From NCBI GenBank assembly GCA_018432235.1, contig JAHDLO010000015.1, positions 1 to 64,000 of the forward strand: 64,000 nucleotides of DNA. The letters run 5' to 3'. This document shows positions 1 through 7,851 of the stretch, one piece after another. The stretch comes from Clostridiaceae bacterium (lineage in GTDB: Bacteria; Bacillota; Clostridia; Peptostreptococcales; Natronincolaceae). The translations under genes were made by a program, and so were the position numbers. A model generated the notes under the pieces. The model ran no database searches. It was not told where the DNA came from and saw only the letters and a program-made list of their open reading frames with translations. Position 1 is the stretch's first letter, and each line of letters opens with the position of its first letter.

Positions 1-144
1 AAGTGTTTGCGCAAGAGTGCTTGAAGCAAGTTTCTAGGGAAAGGTCAGCGCACCACATCCCTTCACCGGGAGCGCAGCTCCACCAAGAGGCAAGATCAAG
101 GAGGTCCGGTTCAGGGACGTCGCAAACACGTAAACGTTCTCTGA
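1..144 (+). repeat. attC-like site 1 (cut by window edge)
   Basis: The 5' end lies outside the window; the L''-like GTGTTTGC is at 3-10 and its partner GCAAACAC at 122-129. An internal hairpin GGAGC-gca-GCTCC is at 69-81. The closing box GTTCTCTGA at 136-144 starts the next cassette and is complementary, 8/9, to the opening box of site 2. Confidence 0.75.
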
Positions 145-160
145 AACCACACGTAAAGGT

Positions 161-177
161 CGCGGCGTCCTGCCGCG
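161..177 (+). repeat. Small hairpin with invariant GTCCT loop, cassette head
   Basis: CGCGGC-GTCCT-GCCGCG, perfect 6-bp arms, just inside the 5' end of the cassette. Related hairpins with the same loop but different, compensated stems occur near 1021, 3774, 4773 and 12611. No T tract follows, so it is not a canonical terminator. Confidence 0.6.
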
Positions 178-254
178 GATTGTTGAAGGATATTTTAAGT
201 GATATCTAACTCGCATTTGTAGGATATGACGAAATAAATCAGAGGAGGATTAGA

Positions 255-912
255 ATGAAAGTTTCTGTAAACGAACTATTAAACATTGAAGAATTGGATG
301 CAAGAGCCATATTTGAAGGGGTTAAGTATCCTTGGGAAGCTCTTACAGAAATTAAGGATTTCATTTTTGAGTACTCAAAAAATTTGCCAAGCGATTTTGA
401 AAGAATAGAGGAATTTGTATGGGTTGGCAAAGGCACTACAATAGAAAAAAGTGTTCTTATAAAGGGTCCAGCGATTGGGTTACAATTGCGAAATCAGGCA
501 TTCTGCTTACATTAGAGACAATGTTATCATTGGTGATGATGTTGTAATTGGAAACTCAACTGAAATTAAAAATTCAATCCTCTTTAATAAAGTGCAGGTT
601 CCCCATTACAATTATGTTGGTGATTCAATATTAGGGTATAAAGCCCATTTGGGGGCAGGTGCAATAACCTCCAATTTAAAGTCTGATGGAACATTAGTAA
701 AAGTAAAATATGGTACAGATATTGTTGAAACTGGTTTAAGGAAATTTGGTGCAATTGTAGGAGATTCAGCTGAAGTAGGATGTAATTCAGTTTTAAACCC
801 AGGGACAATAATAGGAAAAGATAGTATTGTTTATCCATTAAGTTCTATAAGAGGTTATATTCCAGAGAAGAGTATTTTCAAAAGTAATGGTGAAATTGTA
901 GAGAGAAAATAA
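255..912 (+). pseudogene. Left-handed beta-helix (hexapeptide) acyl/nucleotidyl-transferase-like, frameshifted
   Basis: The gene starts at ATG 255 behind GAGGAGG. The first frame runs to 515 and the second from about 475 to 912. Joined near 470-478 they give one continuous protein of about 218 residues whose second part carries hexapeptide repeats (IGDDVVIGN, LGAGAITSN, IGKDSIVY) like the C-terminal domain of GlmU-type sugar-nucleotide enzymes. The junction reads ...KGPAI in one frame and GYNCEIRH in the other, so a one- or two-base loss around 472-476 is likely; a sequencing error is the alternative. Members of this fold transfer acyl groups to sugars or nucleotides; the exact substrate is unknown. 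It is the cargo of the first visible cassette, followed directly by site 2. Confidence 0.7.
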
Positions 913-1020
913 AGTCAAGGAACTAGGATATCGTATTAATTCAGAAGTGAATTTTACTGTGTTTTAATTCGTATTTTTTATATATTGTACTGTACCGTTC
1001 AAATGATATGTTTAAGGGGT

Positions 1021-1033
1021 CGACGTCCTGTCG
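1021..1033 (+). repeat. GTCCT-loop hairpin, cassette tail
   Basis: CGAC-GTCCT-GTCG, with flanking GGGG and CCC that extend the stem. It lies about 27 bases before the opening box of site 2. The same cassette has a related hairpin at its head (161-177). The rest of 913-1059 is A/T-rich and shows no gene. Confidence 0.55.
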
Positions 1034-1059
1034 CCCTCTGAGTAAGGGGTCGTATGGCA

Positions 1060-1213
1060 TCGGAGAACAAAGTGTTTGCACAAGAGTGCTTGAAGCAAGT
1101 TTCTAGGGAATGATCAGAGCACCACATCCCTTCACCGGGAGCGCAGCTCCACCAAGGGGAAAGGTCAGGGTGGTCCGGTTCAGGGACGTCGCAAACACGG
1201 GACCGTTATCGGA
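1060..1213 (+). repeat. attC-like site 2
   Basis: Opening box TCGGAGAAC (1060-1068), then GTGTTTGC; closing GCAAACAC and GTTATCGGA (1205-1213). The opening box pairs 8/9 with the head of its own cassette (136-144). The closing box pairs 9/9 with the opening of site 3. Inner hairpin GGAGC-gca-GCTCC as in site 1. Confidence 0.8.
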
Positions 1214-1324
1214 CACCGGGCTCATGAAATACATATCTATAACTATTTGTTGTTAATTATTTAAAAACACCTACATAAATAGATTTAACAGTAAAATAGA
1301 GGATTGTTTAAGGAGGATTTAGTT

Positions 1325-1813
1325 TTGGCTAAAACACATAGAGCAAGCGGAAGAGCTGTTGTTATTAAAGAAGATAAAATCTTGTTAATGAAATATAAGA
1401 ATGGTCAATATTATAACTTTCCGGGTGGCGGTGTGAATGAGGGGGAAACACTTGCTGAGTGTGCAAAACGGGAGGTTCTTGAGGAATCTGGTATTACAGT
1501 TGTTGTAAACAATATGCTTTTCACTTTGGAAGTTGAATCAAAAAGATATGGTTTATCAGGTGATCCACACATTAGCGTGTTTTTTAGTTGTACAGTTGAT
1601 GAAAACAAACCAGCAACAATACCAATTGAACCAGATAGTAGCCCAGATGCTCCTTCAATATTTTCAGTAGCAGAATGGGTTCCAATTAACAAGTTGAAAG
1701 ACATAAATTTTCTGCCATATATCCCTGAAAATATAATTGAATATGTGAATTCAGGTATCTTTAGTCCTACTTTTTTATCAGGACAATTTGAGAGAAACAT
1801 TAGGAATGGCTAG
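1325..1813 (+). CDS. Nudix hydrolase
   Basis: A protein of about 162 residues that hydrolyses nucleoside diphosphates linked to another moiety; substrate not predictable. The complete Nudix box is visible: G-x5-E-x7-REVLEESGI beginning GGGVNEGE, with the metal-binding RE..EE glutamates intact. I chose TTG 1325 because AAGGAGG at 1310-1316 is ideally spaced from it; the upstream in-frame TTG at 1304 has no ribosome site. It is the only gene in the cassette bounded by sites 2 and 3, whose ends match 9/9. The compact single-domain size is normal. It is typical of the small enzyme cargo found in integron cassettes, where it could serve housekeeping of damaged nucleotides or drug modification; both are inference. 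Confidence 0.88.
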   Translation: MAKTHRASGRAVVIKEDKILLMKYKNGQYYNFPGGGVNEGETLAECAKREVLEESGITVVVNNMLFTLEVESKRYGLSGDPHISVFFSCTVDENKPATIPIEPDSSPDAPSIFSVAEWVPINKLKDINFLPYIPENIIEYVNSGIFSPTFLSGQFERNIRNG

Positions 1814-1890
1814 AGGTAAGCTTATATTTTTTTTACTCAGGAACTTTTGAAATGGAATTAAGCTATCTTTTAAGTATGTAGTACCCGGCA

Positions 1891-2044
1891 TCCGATAACA
1901 GTATGTTTACGGGAGGTGCTGGAGGTAAGTTTAAAGGGAAAGGTCAGAGCACCACATCTCTTCACCGGGAACGAAGTTCCGCCAAGACGGTCTATCTTTT
2001 AGGTCCGGTTCAGAGACGTCGCAAACACAGAGACGTTATATGGA
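1891..2044 (+). repeat. attC-like site 3
   Basis: Opening box TCCGATAAC (1891-1899) is a perfect complement of the cassette head at 1205-1213, while it matches its own closing box (GTTATATGGA, 2035-2044) only 6/9. The inner hairpin here is GGAAC-gaa-GTTCC (1968-1980), a compensated variant of the GGAGC/GCTCC stem of sites 1 and 2. Confidence 0.82.
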
Positions 2045-2104
2045 ATGGGGTTTACATGAATTTAGTGGTGTTAAAGGGTTATTTATAATTTTGGAGGGAT
2101 TAAG

Positions 2105-2602
2105 ATGGTGAAGATAAGGCAAGCAGTTCCAAGTGATTCAAAGCGGTTTTTACTATTTCTGCATAAATTAGATTCAGAAACTAGTTTTATGTTATTTGAG
2201 CCAGGTGAAAGAAAGACTAGTGAAGAAGAAATAAAAAGAAACATTGAACAAATGGGAGAAAACTCTATAATGCTAGTTGCTGAGAGTGATGATAAGATAG
2301 TTGGATTTTTGTCAGCCTATAGAGGACATGTTAATAGAATTAGGCATAGTGCTACTATTGTAATAGGTATCCTCGAAGGCTTTAGGGGAAAAGGAATTGG
2401 AAAAACATTATTTGAAGAACTAGATCAATGGGCTATCAATAATGGAATTAGTAGACTCGGATTAACTGTTATGGTTAACAATGAAAATGCAATAAATCTT
2501 TATAAGAAAATGGGGTTCAAAATTGAAGGAACTAAAGAAAAGTCTTGCTTAGTTAATGAAGTATTCGTAGACGAATACTATATGGGAAAATTATTGATAT
2601 AA
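2105..2602 (+). CDS. GNAT family N-acetyltransferase
   Basis: A 165-residue single-domain GNAT enzyme that transfers acetyl from acetyl-CoA to an amine. The acetyl-CoA loop is clear: GFRGKGIGKTLFEEL at about residues 95-110 (Q/RxxGxG/A), followed by the LTVMVNNENAINLYKKMGF motif typical of RimI/PhnO-like members. Start is ATG 2105 behind GGAGGG. It is alone in the cassette between sites 3 and 4, whose ends are complementary over ten bases. The target (protein N-terminus, polyamine, antibiotic) cannot be read from sequence. Composition matches the A/T-rich surroundings, unlike the flanking GC-richer repeats. Confidence 0.9.
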   Translation: MVKIRQAVPSDSKRFLLFLHKLDSETSFMLFEPGERKTSEEEIKRNIEQMGENSIMLVAESDDKIVGFLSAYRGHVNRIRHSATIVIGILEGFRGKGIGKTLFEELDQWAINNGISRLGLTVMVNNENAINLYKKMGFKIEGTKEKSCLVNEVFVDEYYMGKLLI

Positions 2603-2628
2603 CTAACGAATATAGTGGAAACATCCAC

Positions 2629-2805
2629 TCCATATAACAAAGTGTTTACACAAGGGTGCTGGAGGAACGTTCACTGAAACTTATCCATAGCCATAATGTA
2701 GAAGGGTCAGGCACCACACCTTCTCACTGGGTGGCAAGCACCGCCAAGACGGTCTATCTTTAGGGTCCAGCTCGAAGGCGTCGTAAACACTGAAACGTTA
2801 CCTGC
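2629..2805 (+). repeat. attC-like site 4 (long form)
   Basis: Opening box TCCATATAAC (2629-2638) pairs 10/10 with the cassette head at 2035-2044. About 25 bases longer than most copies because of an extra segment around 2675-2700 (TTATCCATAGCCATAATG). Inner hairpin GGTG/CACC at 2729-2742. Closing box GTTACCTGC at 2797; it does not match the opening of site 5 (6/9). Confidence 0.8.
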
Positions 2806-2933
2806 AATCCTTAGTATAATGTTGAGTTAGTAGTTAACTTGTTGTTGAAAGAAGAAATAAATGTGAAAAGAGTTAGTCATATAAGTAGAATAATACGAAA
2901 CAAAAATTATTTGTGTGATTGGAGGACAAGCTG

Positions 2934-3476
2934 ATGATTAATATAAGACAATTAACTGAAGCGGATATGCAACAAGCAATAGAAATAAAGGTTTTGTGTT
3001 GGACGGAAGAATTGGCTGGTAAGGCTGAAAATACTTTATCTGTTTCGGAGGAATTAGACGACTGGGTAAATTGGATGCATAAAGCCCAGGAAAACAATGA
3101 TATCCGTTTGCTGATTGGAGCATTTGAAAACAATAAAATGCTTGGCGTTGCATTTGCCAGTTTTGCTGAAATTTTTGACATACCAGAAAAAGGAATAGAG
3201 TTAAATGGTCTTTGGGTATATCCTAACCAGCGAAACAGAGGGATTTCCCTCATGTTGATTATTTACATTTTGAATTTTTACCTTGAAAAGGGAATGGAAA
3301 AGATTGTTGTTTATAACCATCATTATGCACCATCCAATCAGTTTTATCGCAAATTTGATGCACAGATTGCCAAACAGGAGTATCAGATGAATGGCAGGCT
3401 TCTAATAGATGTATTCGTAGCAGATATGATGTCAATGAAAAGGAACATGGAGCAATCACTAAAAAAATATGCATAG
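2934..3476 (+). CDS. GNAT family N-acetyltransferase
   Basis: A 180-residue acetyltransferase. The acetyl-CoA segment GLWVYPNQRNRGISLMLIIY shows the usual R/Q-x-x-G-x-x pattern at about residues 93-112, followed by VVYNHHYAPSNQFYRKFDA, which ends in the GNAT FYRK.G/DA signature. ATG 2934 is preferred because GGAGG at 2921-2925 precedes it; an in-frame TTG at 2919 overlaps that ribosome site. The cassette lies between sites 4 and 5, but its two ends do not complement each other, so this unit may be a fusion or may have had one site replaced. Substrate unknown. A 3477-3604 tail without genes shares a short A/T-rich stretch with 8508-8545. Confidence 0.87.
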   Translation: MINIRQLTEADMQQAIEIKVLCWTEELAGKAENTLSVSEELDDWVNWMHKAQENNDIRLLIGAFENNKMLGVAFASFAEIFDIPEKGIELNGLWVYPNQRNRGISLMLIIYILNFYLEKGMEKIVVYNHHYAPSNQFYRKFDAQIAKQEYQMNGRLLIDVFVADMMSMKRNMEQSLKKYA

Positions 3477-3604
3477 AATTACATGTAGAGTCTGCTACAA
3501 AGTAATACATAGTATTTATATAATATGCTGCTAATTTCTAGATAATTAAAAAAGAAAAATCGAAGAAATATAAGGCTTATATTGGAGAATTTAGCTTGAT
3601 TCCG

Positions 3605-3756
3605 CCATATAACAATAAATTTACGCAGAGGTGCCAGTGGACGCGTATTATGACAGTGCAGGCACCACACCATCTCACTCGGTGGCAAGCACCGCCAAGA
3701 CGGTCTATCTTTGAGGTCCGGTTCAGGGACGTCGAAAACACGGAGACGTTCTCCGA
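3605..3756 (+). repeat. attC-like site 5
   Basis: Opening box CCATATAAC (3605-3613), closing box GTTCTCCGA (3748-3756). The closing box pairs 9/9 with the opening of site 6. It is nearly the same cassette head as that after site 1: both continue into GAAAC.ACA and a GTCCT hairpin. Confidence 0.8.
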
Positions 3757-3773
3757 AACTACATGCAATGGTC

Positions 3774-3788
3774 GCGACGTCCTGTCGC
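3774..3788 (+). repeat. GTCCT-loop hairpin, cassette head
   Basis: GCGAC-GTCCT-GTCGC with perfect 5-bp arms. It sits at the same distance from the cassette start as the hairpin at 161-177, and the cassette also has a tail copy at 4773-4787. Confidence 0.6.
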
Positions 3789-3912
3789 TGATTACAAAAA
3801 CGAAGCTACGGAGATTTGAACGTTCATATTTGAAGAATAATGAGCAAATGGGTTACCATAAACAATTTGAAAAAGAACAAGAGTTTATTTATATAAGTGA
3901 TGGGAGGTAAAT

Positions 3913-4524
3913 ATGCAAGTAGGAGATAAAATATCATTTGGCTGTTACGATTGGCGAGTGCTTGACATACAAAACAATGCGGTCTTGATAATAACTGAAT
4001 ACATGATCGAACAACACCCCTATAATAATTACGCCGGTGATGTGACATGGGCTGACTGCTCGCTAAGAAAATATCTTAACGGTGAGTTTTATAACAGATT
4101 CACCGCAGCCGAACAGTCAAGAATCATTTCGGTATTGAACAAAAACCACGATAATCAGTGGTATGGTTCAAAGGGAGGAGAAGATACTTGGGATTACATA
4201 TATCTTCTAAGCATTGAAGAAGTAGTGTGTAAGTATTTCGGTGACAGCAGCAAAAACCTTGAAAACCGCAGTGCTAAGCAAAGATACTGGTTTCAAAGGA
4301 AAGACAAAAACAACAACAAACGAAGAGCGACATTCGATGGGTATGTATGGTGGTGGTGGCTTCGGTCGTCCGGGCGTGACAATAGAAGAGCCGTATATAT
4401 CCACGGCGACGGCAATATAGGCATTCAGGGAAACGGCACCTTCCGCTACAGCAGCAACACGATTCATCCTTCAACAGGCGATAACAGCGGTGGAGTTCGT
4501 CCTGCTTTGTGGCTGAAGCTTTAG
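3913..4524 (+). CDS. DUF6273 domain protein (C-type-lectin-like fold)
   Basis: A 203-residue protein with ATG 3913 behind GGAGGT. The start IxFGxYDWRVLDI, the central LRKYLNGEFYNRF, and the C-terminal WWLRSSGR and GGVRPALWLKL are hallmarks of the DUF6273 family common in Clostridia and thought to adopt the formylglycine-generating-enzyme/C-lectin fold. No signal peptide or membrane segment is seen. Function of the family is unknown. An unusual WWWWLRSSGR run (four Trp) stands at about residues 147-156. The gene is visibly richer in G+C than the other cassette genes, suggesting a separate origin. The fold resembles variable proteins of diversity-generating retroelements, but no reverse transcriptase or template repeat is present here. 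Cassette cargo between sites 5 and 6. Confidence 0.8.
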   Translation: MQVGDKISFGCYDWRVLDIQNNAVLIITEYMIEQHPYNNYAGDVTWADCSLRKYLNGEFYNRFTAAEQSRIISVLNKNHDNQWYGSKGGEDTWDYIYLLSIEEVVCKYFGDSSKNLENRSAKQRYWFQRKDKNNNKRRATFDGYVWWWWLRSSGRDNRRAVYIHGDGNIGIQGNGTFRYSSNTIHPSTGDNSGGVRPALWLKL

Positions 4525-4543
4525 TATAATTCGCCATGCTATA

Positions 4544-4768
4544 ATGATGAAAAATTTAGAGGAGGAAAATGAACAGGATGAAAACTGCGTTATTTTAGCA
4601 ATCTGCATAACAAGAGGCACGATATTTAGAGACCATGGTGCTGTGCGTTACAATAGTATACTTGACATATTCCAATTTGACCAGATGAATGCAATAGATG
4701 TTTTAACGTTGGTTATCCCACATCTTTATATATTTTATGAAGTAATGAAGTGTGGAAAAACTATTTAA
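4544..4768 (+). CDS. Small hypothetical protein
   Basis: A 74-residue reading frame that starts 20 bases after the DUF6273 stop and ends just before the cassette tail. I do not recognise it. It has an acidic start (EEENEQDEN) and a hydrophobic C-terminal half. No good ribosome site precedes ATG 4544; the GGAGG at 4560 is inside the frame. It may be a second cargo gene, an immunity-like partner or the remains of a longer gene. Confidence 0.4.
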   Translation: MMKNLEEENEQDENCVILAICITRGTIFRDHGAVRYNSILDIFQFDQMNAIDVLTLVIPHLYIFYEVMKCGKTI

Positions 4769-4772
4769 GGGT

Positions 4773-4787
4773 GCGATGTCCTGTCGC
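4773..4787 (+). repeat. GTCCT-loop hairpin, cassette tail
   Basis: GCGAT-GTCCT-GTCGC (one G:T pair) with flanking GGGT and CCCT lengthening the stem. The tail from here to the site 6 opening box closely matches the tail before site 2, although the cargo genes differ. Confidence 0.55.
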
Positions 4788-4812
4788 CCTCTGAGTCTCT
4801 AGACGTGTGGCA

Positions 4813-4964
4813 TCGGAGAACAATATGTTTAGCACAAGGGTGATGTAGAAGGTTTTTAGGGTTAAGCCATCGCACCACATTCCTTCGCTGGGTGCAAGCA
4901 CCTCCCGGGGGTATTCCTTTGGGGTCCATTTCGAAGGCGTCGCAAACACGGGAACGATATAGGA
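4813..4964 (+). repeat. attC-like site 6
   Basis: Opening box TCGGAGAAC (4813-4821) pairs 9/9 with the cassette head at 3748-3756. The closing box is a variant, GATATAGGA (4956-4964), where the usual GTT is GAT. Complementarity to the tail of its cassette nevertheless runs over 22 bases (4956-4977 against 5672-5693, 20 matches). Confidence 0.8.
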
Positions 4965-5052
4965 AATTGTCCCATCATTACGGGGCAGTTTCATACGGGT
5001 CGTTATTGCCAGTAAGCTTATCATACAAATAAAAAATGAGAGGATTGATTTA

Positions 5053-5619
5053 GTTGGGAATGTAAATGAGATTATTTTAGAAACAGAGAGGTTGATATTA
5101 AGACCATATGAGCCGAGTGATACAGAAGATATATTTAAGGTGGTATCTAGGCGAGAGATTGCAGATACTACAGTATCGATACCACATCCTTATCCACGTC
5201 AAACTGTTGAATGGTGGATTAATTTCATTAAAGAAAATATGGAAAAGGGTAATGCCTATGAGTTTGGAGTTTATAAAAAAGATGAACCACATATTTATAT
5301 TGGAAATAGTGGGTTCGTAAATATTTCAAAGCAGCATAATAACGGAGAGATAGGATATTTTATAAGTCCTGAATATTGGAATCAAGGTTACGGAACAGAA
5401 GCGTGTTGTAAGATTGTAGAGTTTGGTTTTCAAGAGTTAAAGCTTGAAAGAGTTTATGGAAGATGTATGACAAAGAATGAAGGATCAAGAAAGATTATGG
5501 AAAAAGCAGGTCTAAAATATGAAGGTTTAGCAAAACACGAGGTTTTAAAATGGGATAAGTATGAGGACGTCTGGTATTTTGGCTTGATTCGTTCAGAATG
5601 GGAAGAAAATAATAGATAA
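5053..5619 (+). CDS. RimJ/RimL-type GNAT acetyltransferase, start unclear
   Basis: The protein from the first standard start (TTG 5092) is 175 residues. The conserved family N-terminus (EIILETERLILRP) is encoded in frame upstream, from 5068, without an ATG, GTG or TTG before the frame is lost near 5050. Either a non-standard ATT/GTT start is used, or a small change has broken the start: a TTG at 5054 in another frame runs straight into TAA. Motifs: IGYFISPEYWNQGYGTEA (acetyl-CoA loop, strand 4) and NEGSRKIMEKAGLKYEG (C-terminal GNAT signature). Members acetylate ribosomal-protein N-termini or antibiotics; target unknown. Sole cargo between sites 6 and 7. Confidence 0.82.
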   Translation, partial: VGNVNEIILETERLILRPYEPSDTEDIFKVVSRREIADTTVSIPHPYPRQTVEWWINFIKENMEKGNAYEFGVYKKDEPHIYIGNSGFVNISKQHNNGEIGYFISPEYWNQGYGTEACCKIVEFGFQELKLERVYGRCMTKNEGSRKIMEKAGLKYEGLAKHEVLKWDKYEDVWYFGLIRSEWEENNR

Positions 5620-5684
5620 GTTTAAATAGTATTGATTTGATAATAAGGTGGTATTGAATGGATAAGGGAGCTGATGGGACAACT

Positions 5685-5857
5685 TCCTATAACAGTGCAT
5701 TGCCATAAGGCGCTGGGGCACCGTCAGTGAACCTTGGCCATTAAACATAACGAAGAGTTTCAGCGCCACATCGTTTCACCGGGTGCGAGCACCTACTAAG
5801 GGGTCAAGCTATAGGGTCCGGTTCAACGACGTTGGTAATGCGGGAGACGTTATCTGC
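5685..5857 (+). repeat. attC-like site 7 (long form)
   Basis: Opening box TCCTATAAC (5685-5693) pairs with the head after site 6 as part of a 22-base complementary stretch. Contains the extra internal segment (around 5728-5755) also seen in sites 4 and 9. Closing box GTTATCTGC (5849-5857) pairs 9/9 with site 8. The L' region (GGTAATGC) is more diverged than in other copies, with compensating GCATTGC at 5697-5703. Confidence 0.8.
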
Positions 5858-5928
5858 AATCTCTAACATAATGTAGGTGAAGTAGTGGAGGCGAGGGTTG
5901 TAAAAAAGTATACGATAGGGAGAGTTAT

Positions 5929-6870
5929 ATGAATTTTAGGTTTGAAGCATTAGAAATTTTAATTGATATTTTAGATGGGGACAGTCTTAATGAAAAATTA
6001 TTTCTAGAGTTTCTTAACTGTGAACAGCTCTAATCATTTATGGAACATGAACAAGAACTTTTTCGAAAAACTACAGAAAATAGTATAAAAGAAAATATAG
6101 AAGCAGCACTGGAAGGAAAAGGTGGTAATGATTCTTATGGATTTAATTACATTGTAAAATATAGATCACAAATAAAAGATAAAATCAGTGAGATGAAAAA
6201 TAGGAGTAAGGAGTTAGAGGAAGTAATACTTAAAAGAATTAACAGATATGCCCCTTTAGACATTTATGATAATAATTATACTATACATATATATGGGGGC
6301 GGATGTGATTATGGTTTTTCTCAAAGAAGTGGCGAATGTTATATAAATCTAGCTTTATTAGCTGATAAAATTGAATTTTTAGAAGATATAATGGTGCATG
6401 AGTATTATCATTCAAGAAGAAGAGAAGGCGAAATTCCACCATATGATTTTTCTAAGGAAAGTTATTTAAAGACACTTATGTACCATATCATGGAAGAAGG
6501 CGTGGCCACGCTTGTTCAATTTGAATATGAGAAAAAGCACAATGGTTTCGCTTTTTTAAGTAAAGAGAGATTTGAAAAAAGGTTAGAGTATTTTAAAAAT
6601 CTGAACAATTGTATTAGAGAGTGTGGTATAAACAATAATTATTCAAAGGAACTTGTATTAGAATACTTTCAAGATAGTATACCAAACTATGTCGTAGGTT
6701 ATTGGATTGGACAAGTATTATTTAAGGAAGAAGGAAAACATGGATTAGAGCTATGGAATCGTAATTGTGATTATATTGGATCCTTTAAAAGATATATAAA
6801 TATTATAAGACAGTACAAATCAGTTAGTGGTTTATCCAAAGAAGTAGAAGACTATATACTAAATTTATAG
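5929..6870 (+). pseudogene. HExxH zinc metallopeptidase-like protein with in-frame stop
   Basis: A well-formed start (ATG 5929 behind GGGAGAG) opens a frame that meets TAA at 6031-6033 after 34 codons. The same frame continues from ATG 6040 for 276 residues. The second ATG has no ribosome site, so the whole is best read as one gene of about 313 codons with a nonsense mutation. Reinitiation at 6040 remains possible. The long part carries VHEYYH (HExxH, about residue 127 from 6040) with a downstream EEGVATL that could supply the third zinc ligand, as in gluzincins. No signal peptide. The family is one of uncharacterised intracellular peptidase-like proteins. Cassette cargo between sites 7 and 8, whose ends match 9/9. 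Confidence 0.72.
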
Positions 6871-6990
6871 ATGAAATTTATTATATGATAACTTATAAAA
6901 ACAATTTTATAAATACTGAGACGCTAACATTCTTAAACATCATTAAATAAAGAGGTTTTGTAGATGTAAAGGGTAGGTGGAAATGAGACA

Positions 6991-7146
6991 GCAGATAACA
7001 ATGTTTTTGGAGCAAGGGTGCTGGAAGCACGTGTTAACGGAAAGATCAGCGCACCACACCATCTCACTGGGTGGGAAGCACCGCCAAGACGATCAATCTT
7101 TGGGGGCCAGTTCGAAGGTGTCGGGAATGGCAGGACCATTATAGGA
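6991..7146 (+). repeat. attC-like site 8
   Basis: Opening box GCAGATAAC (6991-6999) is the perfect complement of the head at 5849-5857. Closing box ATTATAGGA (7138-7146), with A in place of the invariant G. The complementarity to the tail before site 9 extends 18 bases (14 matches). The 6871-6990 stretch before it is A/T-rich without a gene. Confidence 0.8.
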
Positions 7147-7250
7147 AATGGCGATTTCGGGGCTGTTCTTTGGAGCTTTGTCTAATTGAGGTATAGATGT
7201 TGGGCTGATAGTGAGATTAATTTATAAAAAATATTATTAATTTTATGTAG

Positions 7251-7778
7251 GTGATGGTGATGAATAGTATAGGAAAAAGAATATTGGTTATAGGCTCACC
7301 AGGTAGTGGTAAAAGTACTTTTTCAAGAAAACTTACAGCAATAACAGGAATACCACTTATACATCTTGATAAAGAGTTTTGGAATTACGGTTGGGTTGAA
7401 ACACCAAGTACTGAATGGGCAAAAAAGCAAGAGAACTTATTATCTGGAAATGAATGGATTGTTGATGGTAACTATGGTAGTACATTAGAAATGCGTATGG
7501 AAAAAGCTGATACGATTATTTGCTTTCGGTTACCTAGGGTTGTATGTCTATTGAGTTATTTTAAAAGAGTACTAAGTAATATAAACAAAATTAGGTCTGA
7601 TATGCCAGATGGTTGTCCTGAAAGCTTTGATTTTGAATTTATGAAATATATATGGAATTTTCCTAAAACATCAGGTAAAAAAAATCTTGAAAGACTGGAA
7701 AGAAATAAAGATAAATTTATAATAGTCTTCAATAAGAGAGCTGAAGCCAAAAAATACTTAAAGAGTTTAACTAATTGA
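7251..7778 (+). CDS. P-loop kinase-like protein (FlaR/topology-modulation type)
   Basis: A protein of about 173-175 residues with a Walker A GSPGSGKST near residue 15 and the LDKEFW and W..DGNYGSTLEMR segments characteristic of the adenylate-kinase-like FlaR group. These are small NTP-binding proteins annotated as DNA topology modulation proteins; true substrates are unknown. The first residues MMVMNS offer ATG at 7251, 7254 or 7260; GTAGGTGATGGTG precedes 7260. Cassette cargo between sites 8 and 9. Confidence 0.83.
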   Translation: MMVMNSIGKRILVIGSPGSGKSTFSRKLTAITGIPLIHLDKEFWNYGWVETPSTEWAKKQENLLSGNEWIVDGNYGSTLEMRMEKADTIICFRLPRVVCLLSYFKRVLSNINKIRSDMPDGCPESFDFEFMKYIWNFPKTSGKKNLERLERNKDKFIIVFNKRAEAKKYLKSLTN

Positions 7779-7851
7779 ATTAACTAAGTATAAATATGAT
7801 TTGATTTATTTATTGCTGAGTTGAGAAAATGAGGTTGAAAGACATCGCCAC

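Noticed and set aside
3913..4524. Diversity-generating retroelement
   Set aside because: The DUF6273 fold resembles variable proteins, but I see no reverse transcriptase, template repeat or accessory gene in the window.
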